Source: Gonatopus flavifemur
Taxonomy: Eukaryota > Arthropoda > Insecta > Hymenoptera > Dryinidae
Assembly (NCBI GenBank): GCA_018340375.1
Contig: JAFFJZ010000001.1
Coordinates: forward strand, 56,164,001 to 56,228,000
Length of the DNA stretch: 64,000 nt
Direction: 5' to 3'
The stretch's first letter is position 1, and every line of letters starts with the position of its first letter. Below, piece by piece: positions 55,101 through 60,800 of the stretch. The notes below the pieces were generated by a model. That model did no database searches, was not told the DNA's origin, and saw only the letters and a program-made list of their open reading frames with translations. Position numbers and translations under genes: made by a program.

Positions 55101-57882
55101 ACCGATGATATCGTATATTTCATTTTGATCCGCTTTGAACAAGATTATTGAATTTGTATTTATGTTTTTGTGTATACAGGTATATAAATGTGAACGCGTG
55201 TGGGTATATAACTCTATTACGATCAACTCGTTAAGAGGTAAATCTCTCCACCTTCCTTCTTGCTCGTGTACCATGCACTTCTGTGTGCAGAAACGAAATC
55301 CCATTCGTTGCCGCTTTTATGTTCGACATGCCGTTACTATACAGGACTGCAATCTGTCTCACAGTGAAATACGTTTCACGATCGCGGGGATTTCGACGGG
55401 ACTCAGAAATATCACCGGGAGGTACCTACGGATATATAAATACGTTTCTCTCCTTCTCTTTTCCACCCTCTTCCCATCTACTCGGCCATGACACGCTGTC
55501 CCACGAATCGTAAATCCCACAGTGCACGATAGCGCCCAGCTATCCCCCATACATCCCGTTATACCCGGGAACAACTATGAACCCACGCACATACAACCTC
55601 TGGAATACAACGCTCGCGCCATTGTAAGGGACATATAATTTTGCTCGAATCTCAGGTACCTACACGTAAAAGGACGTACTACGATTTTGATCAAATGACA
55701 TATACCCCACCTGGAAACCATTTTTTTTTTTACACCGACTGTATCATTTTTCCAGTTTCAAACTTGAACCCCCGTCTTCATTTCATGGCTGTTCCTGTGT
55801 TGTATTTTTTTTGTCCTACCGTCGGTTACAATTTTTCCGCATCACCATTTTCGTCACGCTCGTGTGTTCAAATCGAAATCAAACTGTCAACGATAGATAA
55901 CGCGTGTAGCTATTTTTTGTATATCTCACATCGATCTCGTCCGATGATGATGGACCCAATTTCGTATTTTTTATGTTTTTCCCTTTTTCCCTCCTTTCAT
56001 GTCTTTTGATACGAATTTTTTTGCTCTGTTGGTTTGTCAGTGTCATTCATTCGCCATCCACGAGGACAGATTACCTTCCTTTTTGTTTTCGATATAATAT
56101 TGTATTCGGATCGAACTATTGTTCAATCTTTTCCCTGTCGTTCGAAAATCATCATTCATATCAGTCGCGTCGAGTTATCGTTTCAAAACTTCTCCTTTAT
56201 TTGAATGTTATCCAATTAGCTGGGAAGAAACGAATCTTGGGTTAATTCCAGTCGAACTTCACTCAACTGTTACGAGAACAGACAATATGATTCCGAACAG
56301 GTGAAACTTAAATTTCCTACTAGCTGGTATACCTGGTAGATGTCAAATAATACACACAATGTCACCTTCTTCCATGACACGGGTGAATCTTGAATTCTCT
56401 TTACATTCTCATACACAGGGTAAATCGGTGCCACCGTTATCTTTCAAATGTAAGTTGAGTTCACGTTTCTGACGCGTATAGCTGCTACTTGCGTTACGTG
56501 TCTACCAATGCATACAAATTTAGAAATTCTATACTTGTGATAGATTTCATATCGAAATGAATTAGACCTCAGTTTGATATTTGAATACAATTGAATCTAA
56601 TCCATCGAAGTTACTTTGAAAATTAATACTACAAAATTCTTTTTTCCTATAAAAAAAATCAAGTCGACTGCAAAATCGATTTAAAAAATATTCTCACGAA
56701 TGGGAGGAGGTTTCAAACGAAACTCTCTCATTACACTTTTCCAAGTTTTTACGTGAGTTTGATAGCTTTGAAGGTACGAAGGTAGGAAGTTTCTTTTTTA
56801 AAACTCGATATTTGCCGTAAAAAGTTGAATAGTTTTCTATAAAAGAAATGAATATCGAAAGAATGTTTTGTGTATTTCTTTGTCAAATACTCGACACGCT
56901 GTCTATTGATTCTCAACTATCTTTGGAGTATTCCAAGCAAAATCTCAGCATCGAGTCAACTGTAAAAAATATTTGTATTAATTTTAATACAAAATTTCGG
57001 AAGCAATGAACACACATATTTTTGTATTGAATCTCCCACACTTTTATTGTAATTCAAACACAATATTATCATGAAATGGTTTTCATATCTCATAAAATCT
57101 GTAGTGAATTGAATACACAAAAGTGTGTGTGTTAATAATTGCTTCCAAATTTTGTGTATGAAATTCACAAATTTTTTCTAACAGTGTATATTTTTATTCG
57201 ACTTCGCCATCGTTTGTCGTCATATCATTACGTTATTGAAATCATGATTCCTCATCAGTTTGTTGATTCACACAGTTTACTCTCTAACGATGCCATAAAA
57301 CTAAAAGATCGTAAAATCTATCACGAATTGTTTCTTCTGTGGTCATACATCAAAAGGAGAAATAGCAGGAATAGGATATTTTATAATATTGATGTACTTT
57401 TGCAAACACCCATTTGCACATAATTGCATACCATATCATTCCAAATAACCATTTGGAAAGCATTTATGACGCATAAGTAAATGAGGTGATCTAAATTAAA
57501 CTTGATTCATCGAAGTAAGGATAATAACTACCCAAAGTGAAAATATTATGATGGTAACAATTATAGATAGAGAATATATATTAGATTTTGTCTGTGAACG
57601 CAATGTTCTTTATATGAAAAGTACCTGAAGGGAGAATCGATAAAGATAATCCGGTGAATGATGATGATGTTGTTGTTGTTGATGGTAATTGTGTTGATTA
57701 AAATCATGATAATGTTGTTGATGCTGTGTTTGTTGATGTTGCTGTGGTTGATGATGATTCCCAGGATGGAACTGAGTGTTCTGAAGATGATTATAATACT
57801 GATGATTCTCAGAAAAATGCTGACGTTGATAAAGATGATGATGATGATGATCATGTTGCCATACATGATTATATCCATCCAT
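15688..57882 (-). CDS. TRERF1: TRERF1/ZNF541-like ELM2-SANT zinc-finger corepressor (whole gene, 11 coding exons)
   Basis: Joining 57625-57882, 40096-40401, 30416-30530, 26658-26926, 26278-26556, 24071-25643, 23884-23987, 23400-23786, 23201-23278, 21906-22066 and 15688-15970 (all minus) gives 3,813 nt: 1,270 residues plus stop. Every junction is GT-AG and all phases agree. Domains: His/Gln-rich 1-86; Gln-rich 87-130; C2H2 finger with C162, C165, H178, H182; Ser/Pro-rich 410-640; 18 consecutive Gln at 724-741; basic CRKRPR at 812-817, a likely nuclear signal; ELM2 about 889-980; SANT about 996-1042 (W998, W1039); C2H2 finger with C1172, C1175, H1188, H1192. In this family ELM2-SANT binds and activates HDAC1/2 and the fingers are thought to contact DNA or partners. 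The role as a MiDAC-type corepressor is inferred from this architecture. The start is the first ATG after an in-frame TAA at 57904-57906 and has G at -3 and +4. The exact paralogue is less certain than the family. Isoforms or further 5' exons are possible. Confidence 0.85.
17282..17784. mobile_element. 503-bp inverted-repeat element with nested hairpins
   Basis: Terminal CTGGTGAAAACAA is mirrored by TTGCTTTCACCAG. Inside, CTTTATCCAGTTC at about 17640 pairs with GAACTGGATAAAG at about 17680, and AGGTGCGAATA pairs with TATTCGCACCT. GATGGACAGATTCCCCAAGA near 17420 pairs with TCTTGGAGAGTCCGTCCATC near 17500. No ORF of note. Confidence 0.6.
18183..18449. repeat. AGTACT-rich palindromic element
   Basis: About ten copies of CAGTACTGG-like motifs occur in both directions within 270 bp. 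The ends GGCGCAGTACTGCATCAGTA and, reversed, GGTGCAGTACAGTGCCAGTA are imperfect inverted repeats, so it is probably a MITE with inner palindromes. Confidence 0.55.
19286..19525. mobile_element. MITE, 240 bp, GGATGGAC family
   Basis: CAAAATTCCCGGATGGATAG, GCGAAAT and GCGGACT on the left are mirrored at the right end, where the reverse complement reads GAAAATTCCCGGATGGACAG followed by GCGAAATACG and GCGGACT. Related to 4642-4825. Confidence 0.65.
20048..20221. mobile_element. MITE, 174 bp, CCAAGYAACACAAGA ends
   Basis: CCAAGTAACACAAGA on the left is mirrored by TCTTGTGTTGCTTGG on the right, one mismatch in 15. The interior is unique. No target duplication seen. Confidence 0.65.
21164..21426. 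mobile_element. MITE, 263 bp, CACAGTGAAAAA ends
   Basis: CACAGTGAAAAATTT at the left is mirrored by AATTTTTTTTACTGTGTG at the right. The interior repeats TGTGTTGA/TCAACACA motifs in both directions. It lies within intron J-K about 480 nt from exon J. Confidence 0.6.
21861..21893 (+). repeat. (GA)n tract just inside intron J-K
   Basis: GA repeat with one interruption (GTGAG). In the transcript it is a CU repeat starting 13 nt after the exon J donor. GA-rich sequence extends back to about 21773. Confidence 0.9.
21906..22066 (-). CDS. Coding exon J: first half of the C-terminal zinc finger (residues 1124-1176)
   Basis: The acceptor is GTGTTGTCAG|AGC and the donor GGGAA|GTAAGT. There are 53 codons plus two bases. 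A Ser/Thr-rich linker (SFSGSVTVTMAGSTQTGKTG) leads to HYPCKICG, carrying the two zinc-binding cysteines C1172 and C1175. The histidines are in exon K, almost 6 kb away. Long GA repeats on the plus strand lie close on both sides, so the pre-mRNA has CU repeats flanking the exon. Confidence 0.92.
22067..23200 (-). other. Intron I-J (1,134 nt)
   Basis: Starts GTGAGT after exon I and ends TTGTCAG before exon J. On the sense strand it has a long CU repeat about 85-120 nt before the acceptor (plus-strand GA repeat 22151-22188). Otherwise AT-rich, no coding potential seen. Confidence 0.8.
22151..22188 (+). repeat. (GA)n tract upstream of exon J acceptor
   Basis: GA repeat with one ATAG interruption. 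In the transcript it is a CU repeat ending about 85 nt before exon J. Confidence 0.9.
23201..23278 (-). CDS. Coding exon I: small symmetric exon (residues 1098-1123)
   Basis: This 78-nt exon lacks an ATG. It is defined by the acceptor TCAGTTACAG|ACA and the consensus donor CTGAT|GTGAGT. It reads TNERENSATLTTSEGELRLF then AYDCPD, in phase with exons H and J. Both ends are phase 0, so it could be skipped without a frameshift, removing 26 residues. No domain is recognised. Support is from splice sites and frame only. Confidence 0.8.
23400..23786 (-). CDS. Coding exon H: SANT domain (residues 969-1097)
   Basis: The acceptor is GTGTCCACAG|GAA and the donor CTTG|GTGAGC, phase 0, 129 codons. It begins EAMLKLMRPTPTLPPEHPLL, the ELM2-SANT connector. 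SANT follows: SDRWTHHEMDMFYQGLLKYN, then KDFSAISRDVGAKSTKQCVQ and FYYLWKRL. Its conserved aromatic residues are W998, F1006, Y1007, F1017, Y1036, Y1037 and W1039. A basic tail (RLRARHGKPKIK) follows, like the HDAC and inositol-phosphate interface of related corepressors. The C-terminal 45 residues are not recognised. Confidence 0.96.
23884..23987 (-). CDS. Coding exon G: second half of ELM2 domain (residues 934-968)
   Basis: This exon has no ATG and is missed by simple ORF scanning. The acceptor is CATATTCCAG|TG and the donor CATTCGT|GTAAGT. It completes the split codon of exon F and adds 34 codons: DMYLQFACCAAVPGGGRNKE and then YALHLLHMCKGNIR. The EYALHLLH segment is the conserved helical end of ELM2, which in MTA1-type proteins wraps HDAC1. 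Introns of 83 and 97 nt flank it. Confidence 0.95.
24071..25643 (-). CDS. Coding exon F: Ser/Pro-rich region, poly-Gln, nuclear signal and start of ELM2 (residues 410-933)
   Basis: This is the largest exon: 524 codons plus one base, donor GAAT|GTGAGT. Residues 410-640 are rich in Ser, Pro and Leu with many SP and SPL pairs, like a disordered activation or repression region. Eighteen consecutive Gln (724-741) come from 24648-24701, mixed CAA/CAG, followed by HH and a shorter Gln run. IKEE at 789-792 fits a SUMO motif. CRKRPR at 812-817 is a likely nuclear localisation signal. From residue 888, PRINIGNRYQATIPQ is the classic opening of ELM2, whose body continues into exon G. The acceptor TTTCAGTTTCAG offers two AGs 6 nt apart; the second is used here. 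Confidence 0.95.
25644..26277 (-). other. Intron E-F (634 nt)
   Basis: Donor GTAAGA after exon E and acceptor TTTCAGTTTCAG before exon F. No element or coding exon recognised. A GA-rich block on the plus strand lies at 25810-25870. Confidence 0.8.
26278..26556 (-). CDS. Coding exon E: linker region (residues 317-409)
   Basis: The acceptor is ACGTTTCAG|GGC and the donor TTCAA|GTAAGA, both phase 0, 93 codons. The peptide starts GTTKMAVKRTTSDPGQRV, continues through a Gln/Thr-rich part and ends with a less biased stretch (TGYSEDGGYFSPSLQDEVFQ). Only a 101-nt intron separates it from exon D, a normal size for short insect introns. No domain is recognised. Confidence 0.87.
26658..26926 (-). CDS. 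Coding exon D: Thr/Gln/Ala-rich linker (residues 227-316)
   Basis: The exon completes a codon left with one base by exon C and ends AAAG|GTGCGA, phase 0. The acceptor is a run of three in-frame AGs (TAGCAGCAG). The first gives the coordinates used here; the others would remove one or two residues. The peptide includes TNTTVFTTQVDGTQIIGK and a Gln/Ala tract (QLQEAQTQAQAQALADMI). It is an unstructured transcription-factor-like region with no recognised domain. Confidence 0.85.
26927..30415 (-). other. Intron C-D (3,489 nt)
   Basis: Donor GTGAGT at 30410-30415 and acceptor TTTTTAG at 26927. It holds an (AAT)n microsatellite at 27573-27598 and a less AT-rich stretch at about 28220-28520. I saw no clear transposon and no exon that fits the phases. 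Confidence 0.7.
27573..27598 (+). repeat. (AAT)n microsatellite
   Basis: Eight or more AAT units in intron C-D. Confidence 0.85.
30416..30530 (-). CDS. Coding exon C: charged linker (residues 189-226)
   Basis: The acceptor is TTCATTACAG|GAC and the donor AACCG|GTGAGT, a strong consensus. Length is 115 nt: 38 codons plus one base, so the last codon is shared with exon D. The peptide is rich in Lys and Glu at the start (DAENKKSEKKEVVGPPLQ) and continues into an amphipathic segment (VRALIEEKIIQKRTT). No domain is recognised. Skipping this exon would shift the frame. Confidence 0.82.
32021..32052 (+). repeat. (GT)n microsatellite
   Basis: GT dinucleotides with one GTAT and one TTTG break. It lies in intron B-C. 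Confidence 0.85.
34600..34722 (-). repeat. tRNA-derived (SINE-like) repeat fragment
   Basis: On the minus strand, GCGGTAGAGCTAAGTCGGTA resembles a tRNA D-arm/A box and is followed by GGTTCGAATCCCC at 34627-34639, a good B box. A (TAGG)n run lies between them. No complete cloverleaf forms, so this is read as a SINE or decayed tRNA rather than a functional gene. Confidence 0.45.
34815..34960. repeat. Imperfect direct duplication, spacing about 94 bp
   Basis: CAATGCTTGAGAATCATTAC (34815 on) and CATTGCTTGGCGATCATTAC (34910 on) each continue into GAAATRTTATGAAT and a CCACGC end. The tract of about 50 bp is repeated once. Confidence 0.55.
35171..37030. mobile_element. 1.84-kb fold-back element with about 680-bp inverted arms
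   Basis: Arm 1 (about 35179-35858) and arm 2 (about 36341-37016) are reverse complements. In the stretch from 35341 to about 35463, I counted two mismatches against arm 2. The C run at 35463-35475 is mirrored by the G run at 36720-36734. The spacer, about 480 bp, is unrelated unique sequence without an ORF. Arms this long compared with the spacer fit a fold-back or long-TIR nonautonomous transposon. I could not identify a target duplication, so the superfamily is unknown. Confidence 0.85.
37044..37309. mobile_element. MITE, 266 bp, next to the fold-back element
   Basis: CACTGACAGAAAAACGACCT and GGTTG are mirrored perfectly by CAACC and AGGTCGTTTTTCTGTCAGTG. Inner TTCACCAGGAAATGTGATTG and the following GTGATGTCCAGAAAA are mirrored too. 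Left flank is TA (37042-37043), right flank CA, so a TA target is possible with one end mutated. Confidence 0.8.
38001..38792. mobile_element. 792-bp TA-flanked nonautonomous element
   Basis: CCCGTGAAAAAATC starts at 38001 and GATTTTTTCACGGG ends at 38792. Both sides carry TA (37999-38000, 38793-38794), the target duplication of Tc1/mariner-type elements. TTTTGTACCCACGTGG near 38162 and ACGTGGGTACAAAATT near 38707 form a second inverted pair. GCCTGATCA-like motifs recur. No transposase ORF. Confidence 0.75.
38810..38975. mobile_element. MITE, 166 bp, CCCAACAAACA ends
   Basis: CCCAACAAACA at 38810-38820 is mirrored exactly by TGTTTGTTGGG at 38965-38975. Inside, TAAGACGTCTTTCAGAT pairs loosely with GAAAGACTTCTTATG. 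It lies 17 bp from the preceding TA-flanked element. Motifs AAGATATCT/GATGTCTTA also occur at about 3650-4150. Confidence 0.65.
40096..40401 (-). CDS. Coding exon B: Gln-rich stretch and first C2H2 zinc finger (residues 87-188)
   Basis: The acceptor is TTTGTTCCAG|CAG and the donor AAAAAG|GTAAAC, both phase 0, 102 codons. The first 40 residues are Gln with scattered Ala, encoded by mixed CAG and CAA. A Ser/Asn/Pro-rich linker follows, then the finger PVECNLCHRKFKNIPALNGH plus MRLHGGYFKK. The spacing is C-x2-C-x12-H-x3-H (C162, C165, H178, H182). The core with IPALNGHMRLHGG resembles the internal fingers of the TRERF1/ZNF541 group. The exon stands alone between the two longest introns. Confidence 0.9.
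43616..43685 (+). repeat. G run and (AT)n tract
   Basis: A run of 12 or more G near 43626, then, after about 30 bp, ATATATATATATATATAT to 43685. Confidence 0.8.
48755..48774. repeat. 20-bp perfect palindrome
   Basis: GTCTCAATGCGCATTGAGAC reads the same on both strands. A GCATGC pair (GTAGCATGCATTCGGCATGC) lies 25 bp downstream. Confidence 0.7.
49728..51716. mobile_element. About 2-kb TIR element containing a 67-bp tandem array
   Basis: The left end begins TCCCTCGTAGAAAT. The reverse complement of the right end begins TCCCTAGTAGAAAT. Both continue, with gaps, to the shared GATGAGGCACTGA. The right subterminal part repeats ACTGATCAGTGCCTCATCA (about 51540-51690). No transposase-like ORF was found, so it is nonautonomous. 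The target duplication is not clear and the exact ends could be off by a few bases. Confidence 0.6.
50565..50945 (+). repeat. 67-bp tandem repeat array, about 5.5 units
   Basis: The GTAGAGTA junction recurs at 50593, 50660, 50727, 50794, 50861 and 50928: exactly 67 bp each time. Each unit contains GAATTTTCC, about 11 other bases, then GGAAAATTC, a 9-bp inverted pair. A lone related unit lies at about 50313-50384. Units differ at few positions (CATGAG/CATCAG, CGATA/CAATA). Confidence 0.9.
51760..52067. mobile_element. Inverted-repeat element, 308 bp
   Basis: CTGTTGAAAATGCCAGG, then CCGGACAGAAAATTG, are mirrored by CAATTTTCTGTCCGG, then CCTGGCATTTTTAGCAG. Further in, GAAACC/GGTTTC and CCAGGCAA/TTACCTGG pairs extend the stem. 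Probably a MITE, inserted 44 bp from the 2-kb element. Confidence 0.7.
52151..52527. mobile_element. hAT-type MITE, 377 bp, with 8-bp target duplication
   Basis: The ends are TAGGGCTGCACTCGAGACTC and, reversed, TAGAGGTGCACTCGAGACTC. The direct repeat GCTCTAAT flanks the element exactly (52143-52150 and 52528-52535). An 8-bp duplication with TAGGG-type ends is the signature of the hAT superfamily. It has no transposase, so it is nonautonomous. Confidence 0.88.
53417..53835 (+). repeat. ATAC-rich repeat followed by a tRNA-like tail
   Basis: GATCATAC, GGTATG and related words recur in both directions from 53417 to 53790. CTTGGATCACAAAGATCCAA then GTTCGATTCC follow at 53800-53829. The hairpin plus B-box word resembles the anticodon and T arms of a tRNA, so part of this may be a SINE. 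No full cloverleaf. Confidence 0.35.
53905..54035. repeat. Degenerate GCGAGA/GAGACT repeats
   Basis: Words such as GCGAGA, CCGAGACT and TGCGAGAT recur at irregular spacing, with CAGCAAAACTGTCAGCGAGA near the start. Low complexity, origin unknown. Confidence 0.4.
56957..57187. mobile_element. MITE, about 230 bp, in intron A-B near exon A
   Basis: CTGTAAAAAATATTTGTA at the left is mirrored by CACAAATTTTTTCTAACAG at the right, and ACAAAATTTCGGAAGCAAT with ATTGCTTCCAAATTTTGTGT. A TGTGTGTGTT/AACACACA pair lies further in. It ends 438 bp downstream (in gene direction) of exon A. Confidence 0.65.
57625..57882 (-). CDS. Coding exon A: start codon and His/Gln-rich N terminus (residues 1-86)
   Basis: This exon opens with ATG at 57880-57882 and ends CAG|GTACTT, phase 0, after 86 codons. 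The peptide begins MDGYNHVWQHDHHHHH and is mostly His, Gln, Asn and Tyr, a low-complexity and probably disordered tail. The CAT/GAT repeats behind the His runs are visible at 57658-57667 and 57835-57852. The next codon upstream in frame that could start is a GTG. An in-frame TAA at 57904-57906 closes the frame, so the exon is the first coding one unless an alternative promoter is used. Low complexity means homology cannot confirm it. Support comes from the clean donor and from phase agreement with exon B. Confidence 0.68.
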
Positions 57883-60800
57883 GTCACAAGACAATATCAC
57901 GTGTTACTCGTTCGACAAACATATCAATAACCCACGATCACCGTTCCGTGTAAACTTCTCGAATGAAGAATTATCGAAGAACTATTATCGTGTCGTGAAA
58001 TTGAATCTTTGATACTCGAACTCTCAGCTACTTCCGTAAGATCTTGTATTGCACAGTCTAAGATGATGATTGTTGAACGACTAACGTGACTTGTCCATGA
58101 ATTTCCTGATATCGCGATGACGAGAGCCTGTTGGTGGTCTTTTACCTCTCCCTTTTCACCCCCTTTACCCTGTACGTAGTATACGGCCATCTAAAGACCC
58201 CCTCGTTGAAACGTAAAAACCTTTATTACCACTTTTCGTCCTTCAAAGATTGTCTTCTTTTCTCTTTTCTTCTTTTCCTTGCGTGAAACCGGTTCGTCGT
58301 TCTTGATCTATCCTCTTCCTTTTTGTGGTCATAGCTGTTGGGGTTGTCCAGAAAAGATATCCTCTCTCCTTTCAGTTTCATTCGAACAGGAAGGAAAGGG
58401 GTGACTGACACTTTGCCCTTTTAAAATCTAGCTGTATTTAAATCGCTTCGCGTAGGGGAGAAATAGTGTGCCATTAAATTTCAGGAATTCTTCAACTAAA
58501 ATGATATTTTTCAGCGATGAGGAAGTCGCTTCAATGGAACATCAAGATTTTCATGATATACATCGTGGATATTATACGGAGTTGAATCTTCAAAAAAAGT
58601 CCGACATATGCTACTACCATTACTTTTGGGAAAAATTTTTATTCTTTAGATTCCAATTTGTGGAATAAATTTTCAATTTTTAGTCATTGTGAATCGAGAA
58701 TTCGTTTATCCATAACAGAATTTTGAATGTCTGCTTCATTCTATTACACACGAATGTATAATTTCGCGTATGATGATTGAAATGTGAATGCATTTTTCGT
58801 TCCGTGAATAACGCGTAATCAAAAATTTCTCCCAACGTGTGACCCCACGAGGAAGAATATTTCAAGAATTTTGATGATTTATGTTACAAAATTCCACCAC
58901 TTGGATGTCCTTGTTTCTATTCACTTATCTTCTTTTTCTGGAAAATTGGTCAGAGAGATTTTTTCCTCGTTCTCATTCCCTAGAGGTGCACTGAGAAATT
59001 GTGCTTTAATTGAGGTAAAAGAGAAAAGATGGGATTGTAATTTTTCTGCAATTTTCTGGTCTTTAGAAAGAGTTATCCTTCTCTATTTGATCAATTTATA
59101 AAATTTATCGTCAAAGCGTGTGTTACGTTACTCACACTTTTCTTTTATAGAAGTTAAAGATTTTCTATCGATTACAGAGGGAGAATTTACGAGAAACAAT
59201 GACGAATTTTCAATCATTCGCTTGTTTATCGGTGTATGACATCACCTATTTTGATGCATCGAAACGAATTTTCATGACCATAAAATTCGAATCATATTAA
59301 ATATTGAAAAGGAAAAATCTCCAATAGCCGTGCACGAGATTGTACGATTTAGCGCTATTACATTTCTATAGGAGTTTGAAATATTTCCATTGGGATTTTC
59401 CTTGTCATAGTTGCGTGATGAAAAAAAAAGCAGAACGAACTCGAGATCCATGACCTGCAGATATTATTATTATTATTATTTATTCAAAGTGGAATTAGCG
59501 AGAGATCGCTCGTTATGAGTAGCATGTAGCAGCGTTGTGTGAACCAAAGGATCGATATATTTCCAACAACCCCTTTTCAACATCGTTTTACACGAACTCT
59601 CGTTATCGTCATAAACGTTGCTTCATAGAATACATATCTGTGTACACACGTACGTGTCTGCGTACACGTATACAATTGGTCCATGCTCGTTATTATATAT
59701 TCCCGCTATATCCACATTTTGAGGTACTTTAATCTCTCGGGCGTACGATTCTCGTGACACCATGGCACTTCCGTACTATTTAAATTTTTTATCGATGAAT
59801 CAAAAGAATATCATGATTAAGAAGAAGAAGAAGAAGAAGGCAAAACGGGGATCCTACAAGTATGTGATCAACTAGACACAACGATTTGCACGTATGGTTT
59901 AACACTAAGGCAACTAAAGGTGGCGGGTATAGTATAAAGAGAGGCAAAACCACACCAAAGTGAAGCTTCGACCAAGTTTTAATTAACCTGCTAAAAAGTA
60001 GACAAGAGAGACCATCGTGTGGATCTCTAACAGTGTACCACAAAAGTTACCTTGCGTCTCTTTTCTTCCGAACGGGAAAACCTTGGGGAGAGGATAGCTG
60101 AGGATGTGGAGCTTTTGTACTTTTTCCTTATTCTTTTTTCTTTTTTCAATCATTTGTTTAACGAGTAGAAAAATGTGGATCAAAATTGAATCAGAAATAG
60201 AAGTCGGCTCTTTTTTTTAACCTTCTTTTATTTCTTTTTCAATAATTGGAAGAATACAGAAACGTTCAACGAGAATCTCAATTTTACCACCGAACCACGT
60301 TTAAAATTCACCGCTCTTTCTACATGCCACCACCGGCAACAACGTCATACCGTATGTGTAGAAGTTGAAGCTTTTTCGCTGACGAAAAGCTTTGAAATTT
60401 TCACCACATACGAGCTTCTGCTTATCATCCAGCTGTTGGTTCATTTTTTGTTTTACTTTTTTTCCCTGCATACGAACGTTCTTATTGAATTCAAATATGT
60501 ACATACAATCAAGCCGTCATGCTCTTTGTTAATAAAATACATATACGTACAATTGTATTTGCATACGTACGTATCAATTATGATATATCGTGGTATCGAG
60601 GTGTGTAGGTCGAGCGAATTGACGTCAGAAGATCAAGTGATATTTGACTATTTTTTTTCCCTTCGGGAGAGAGATTTTCAGAAATCGTTTTTTGTCCCTC
60701 TCTCTTCATTTGAATCTTTCTATACACAAATCAGACTTCGTGTATACACGCGAAGCAGTTAATTTGACCTAGTAATTCGATTGGGGGTGATAACAATTCT

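Larger units (their letters stand above)
40402..57624 (-). other. Intron A-B (17,223 nt)
   Basis: The longest intron, donor GTACTT and acceptor TTGTTCCAG. A long first coding intron is common in regulatory genes and often carries enhancers. 40.5-49 kb has little obvious transposon content and several less AT-rich blocks (46640-46960, 47860-48020). 49.7-54.1 kb is a cluster of mobile-element remnants. 54.5-56.9 kb is unique-looking. One MITE sits at 56957-57187. No exon recognised. Confidence 0.7.

Noticed and set aside
57658..57953. Met/Asp-rich plus-strand ORFs with GAT repeats
   Set aside because: Antisense of the His-rich exon A. Composition is purely repeat-driven.
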